From Diphasiastrum complanatum (Eukaryota; Streptophyta; Lycopodiopsida; Lycopodiales; Lycopodiaceae), in contig MU832597.1 of assembly GCA_029204225.1 (NCBI GenBank), forward strand, positions 1 through 64,000: 64,000 nucleotides of DNA, in the 5' to 3' direction. Below, in pieces: positions 61,158 to 64,000 of the stretch; within the stretch, counting starts at the first letter, position 1, and each line of letters begins with the position of its first letter. Below the pieces are notes generated by a model that saw nothing but the letters and a program-made list of their open reading frames with translations, had not been told where the DNA came from and did not search any database. The position numbers were made by a program, and so were the translations under genes.

Positions 61158-62740
61158 CATGGACACCAGGAGACAAGCTATGCACTTATGACTACTATTT
61201 TGGATTCACAAGATTCGCATACATTCGTTGAGGCTTCAGATGAGAAGGTATGGCAACATGCTATGCAAGAGGAGTACGACTCCATTCTCAAGAATGATAT
61301 ATATGGGATTTGGTGAAGTTACCAAAAGGGGAGCATCCTATTGGGTGTAAATGGGTCTACAAGACCAAATACAAATCGGATGGGAGCATCGAAAAGCATA
61401 AGGCAAGGCTGGTTGCCAAAGGCTCTATGCACAACAGGAGGGCTTGGACTATGATGAGACGTTTGCACCTGTAGCTAAGATGACGTCTATCAGGTTGGTT
61501 TTAGCATTGACTGCATTTTTTGGTTGGGAGGTCCATCAAATGGACGTGAAGAGTGCTTTTCTCAATGGATAGTTGGTTGAAGAAGTCTACATGGATCAGC
61601 CACAAGGTTTTGAGGCTAAGGTCAAGGAAACTATGGTATGCAGGCTTAAGAAGGCCTTATATGGTTTGAAGCAGGCACCCAAGGCCTTGTATAGTCGTAT
61701 TGATGACTATTTTGCCAAGGAGCAATTCATAGAGAGTTAGTTGGATTGCAACCTGTTCGTGAAGGAGGAAGATGGGAACATTGTTTTGATAGTTCTCTAT
61801 GTGGATGACTTGGTCATCACGGGTAACAATGGGCAGCTTATTGAAAAGGTGAAGGCTCATTTATCAAATGAGTTCGAGATGAAGGATTTGGGTTTAATCC
61901 ACTATTGTCTTGGCTCGGAGGTTTGGAAAAAGCAAAACTGTGTGTTTATTTCCCGAGCTAACTATGCATGTGAAGTCTTGAACATGTTCAACATGCAAGA
62001 TTGCAAACCCGTATCCACGTCCATTGATACTAGTAGTAAGCCATCTAGAGATGATGGCACTCTTTTTGTGGACGAGACTCTTTATAGGCAGCTTGTGGGT
62101 AGCCTGATTTATCTCACCACTACGAGACCAGACATTTCCTATGCAGTTGGTGTAGCAACTCAGTTCATGAGTTCTCCAATTGAAGCCCATTGGAAAGCAC
62201 TAAGAGGGTTTTGAGGTATGTCAAAGGGACAACCTGCTATGGGATTGAGTACACAAATGACGGGAAGCTTCAGCTTGGAGGCTTTACCGATTCGGATTGG
62301 GCAGGTGATAGGGATGATCAAAAGTCGACCACAGGTTACAATTTCAACCTTGGTTCTAGGGCCATTTCTTGGTGCAGCAAGAAACAACCCACCGCTACCT
62401 TATCATCGACAGAGGCTGAGTACAGGGTAGCGGCGAAAGCTACTTGCGAGGCGATGTGGCTTAGGAGACTTCTTGGGGAGGTGCAGATCCCACAGGATGG
62501 TCCTACTATTCTGTATTGTGATAGCCAAAGTCGCATCTAGCTTGCCAAAAATCCTGTGAACCATGCTTGTACAAAGCATATTGAGGTGGACCAGCACTTT
62601 TTACGAGAGAAGATACAAAGTGGAGAAATTCACCTCGAGTACTGTGATACCAATGATTCTTACTAAGGCACTTAGTAGAGAAAAATTTGAAAAGTTTCGT
62701 AGCATGCTAGGTGTTGGTATGAACAAAATAACCATTGAGG
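61158..62740 (+). pseudogene. Copia RT-RNase H
   Basis: [50 protein letters not shown] then TAG, VYMDQPQGFE, ALYGLKQAPK, a TAG near 61738, LIVLYVDDLVITG (catalytic YVDD intact), DLGLIHYCLG. RNase H: DSDWAGDRDDQKSTTGY, ISWCSKKQPTATLSS, TEAEYRVAAKA, HIEVDQHFLREKI. At least four stops or frameshifts interrupt it. Clearly inactive. Confidence 0.93.
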
Positions 62741-62745
62741 GGGGG

Positions 62746-63102
62746 TGTTGAAATAAATGCTTATTTTGCCCCTTAAGGCTTGTATACTTGTAACTTGTAA
62801 GTTGTACATAAGACATGGGGGTAAAACATTTATGTACATAGTACACCCCACTTGTGCTAATTAGGCAAGTAATAACAAGTAGGTTGAGGACCCATGTGGG
62901 TTCTAGAGCTAGAAATAGCAAGACACCACCTCTATACATTACATGCTAAAAGTGGCCCTTAGTTTGGAGGGGTTTCCACGCCCTACTACTCTTTGAACAA
63001 TCATTCAAGTTGTGTGAGCTTTGAAGTCCTCTCTCTCTTGCTTTTGTCTTCTACTCCATAGCTGGTTTTTTCAAGCTTATAGCTAGGCCTTGGATTTTGT
63101 CA
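62746..63102 (+). repeat. Copia 3' LTR
   Basis: 357 bp from TGTTGAAATAAATGC, right after a G-rich polypurine tract (TTGAGGGGGGG), to GGATTTTGTCA. The right third matches 58895-59049. The flanking target duplication cannot be tested because the 5' LTR start is missing. Confidence 0.9.
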
Positions 63103-63518
63103 AGCCTATGGTGTGCTCGAGAGTTTGCTCAAGAGTCTCAAGTTAGCGTTTACGTACACCAACCTATCTAGCTATGCAGCAAAGAGCCTATTCCTTTTCT
63201 TCATGTGAATCAACGAATGAACAATCTAGTTCCTCGCACAAGCAACTGCAGTGCAATCTTGTGAGAGGATCCTAACGGCAAGGAGGCACAATTTGGGAAC
63301 ATCAATCCCAAACTTGTTCCACCATGCCATAGGACGCAGTTGGCCTGATTAAAGTCGAAAGATCAAAGAGGTCAGAGTCAAGACCACAAAACAAAGCTAA
63401 GAATTGGGATAATTCATGATTCATCAAAAAGTGGCTACAGAATCTAATTAATAAAACATAATGATGGCAAATTACAATGAATCAATGATCATGCACATTG
63501 GATTGCAGTATGACTTAC
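63103..63518. other. No recognised feature; probable intron sequence in its right part
   Basis: Downstream of the proposed minus-strand exon at 63519-63678 no second exon is recognised. Confidence 0.4.
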
Positions 63519-63678
63519 CTTCCCTCAACCGCGCAGGCCCAGTGAAGAACTCCATGGTCTCCTCCCTGGATATCTGGAGCTCATCCAACAACTTATTCTG
63601 CTCGTATACATCAAGATTATGAGGACCCAGCAAGGCCTTTAAAGCGGCCTTTTTACCCATCCTAGACGACTTCAAATT
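63519..63678 (-). CDS. Probable internal exon of an unidentified gene
   Basis: On the minus strand a pyrimidine-containing acceptor ending ATAG precedes AATTTGAAG, and the exon ends GGAAG before a perfect donor GTAAGT. The 160-bp exon starts in phase 0 and reads KKAALKALLGPHNLDVYEQNK-type sequence (KALLGPHNLDVYEQN), DELQISREETMEFFTG and PARLREG, a well-formed helical, charged segment. No family assigned; the EETMEFFT pattern loosely recalls a homeodomain-like helix, which is only a guess. Confidence 0.55.
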
Positions 63679-64000
63679 CTATTGTTTGTATGCAACGATA
63701 TAAATGGAGAATCAGTACCTTTGACCATTACTTGCAAGATTTCCAAGAGGTATATTCTCGTTTTGCAACCAGGATAGATCTTGCCTTGGTAAAATTGCAT
63801 TTTATTGGATCTACCTAAAGATTTTACTTACCATGAGGAATACAATTTACAAAGTTACAATATACCATAGCTACCAGCCGATTTGAATCGGGAAAAGGTT
63901 CAAACCTCTTTTGTTTTTTCTTTTTTGAATCAGGCCGGTTCGATGGTTCAAACCATGATAGGCGGTTCAAACTGCGGTTCGATGCAACATTGCAATATAC
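63679..64000. other. Presumed intron; short GGTTCAAA repeats
   Basis: Contains four scattered GGTTCAAA/GGTTCGAT motifs between 63897 and 63985. Not a tRNA: no cloverleaf arrangement is visible. Confidence 0.4.

Noticed and set aside
63897-63990. GGTTCAAA/GGTTCGAT motifs recalling tRNA T-loops
   Set aside because: No acceptor stem, anticodon arm or D-arm can be placed around them.

Overview
This is plant nuclear DNA. It holds a spliced gene with GT-AG introns encoding a plant-type long-chain acyl-CoA synthetase, chromodomain-bearing Ty3/gypsy and Ty1/copia retroelements with the usual plant initiator-tRNA-Met primer sites, L1-like LINEs, and degenerate CCCTAAA-type telomere-like repeats. Long introns loaded with retroelement debris suggest a large genome (gymnosperm, fern or other TE-rich vascular plant). 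I cannot name the species.

Layout. 1-2067: no recognised gene. 2068-13181 (+): 16 exons and the true stop codon of a LACS4/LACS5-like gene; about 110 N-terminal residues lie on exons not seen here, and one intron is 5.0 kb. 15.3-20.4 kb: a degenerate chromodomain gypsy element whose RNase H-integrase block is inverted relative to its gag-protease-RT and chromodomain parts. 20.4-29 kb: repeats and decay products, including a GA microsatellite, a 570-bp telomere-like block, a likely LTR, a GC-rich 66-bp minisatellite, and directly beside that an AT-rich satellite made of alternating long and short monomers. 29.2-29.9 kb: copia remnant. 30-35.4 kb: AT-rich, no gene recognised.

35.6-44.3 kb is a clean nested insertion: a 6.2-kb chromodomain gypsy element (two 358-bp LTRs with one mismatch, 5-bp target duplication, PBS and PPT visible) sits inside an L1-like LINE on the same strand. 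That LINE keeps ORF1 and endonuclease but has lost its reverse transcriptase.

47.4-54.85 kb (+): seven exons in consistent phase forming the 3' part of an unidentified host gene, with a LINE/gypsy/LINE mosaic in its penultimate intron. 55.7-63.1 kb is a dense retroelement patchwork: LINE 3' end, LINE RT piece, gypsy integrase fused in frame to a copia RNase H tail, gypsy chromodomain and LTR, then a decayed copia element whose 5' LTR appears interrupted by the gypsy LTR. A likely minus-strand host exon lies at 63.5-63.7 kb.

I found no operon, CRISPR array, tRNA or rRNA gene. The two (possibly three) host genes look unrelated to each other; the rest is retroelement biology. I see no evidence for a wholly new system. 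The best leads are the mosaic retroelement junctions, the alternating satellite and the unidentified host gene.
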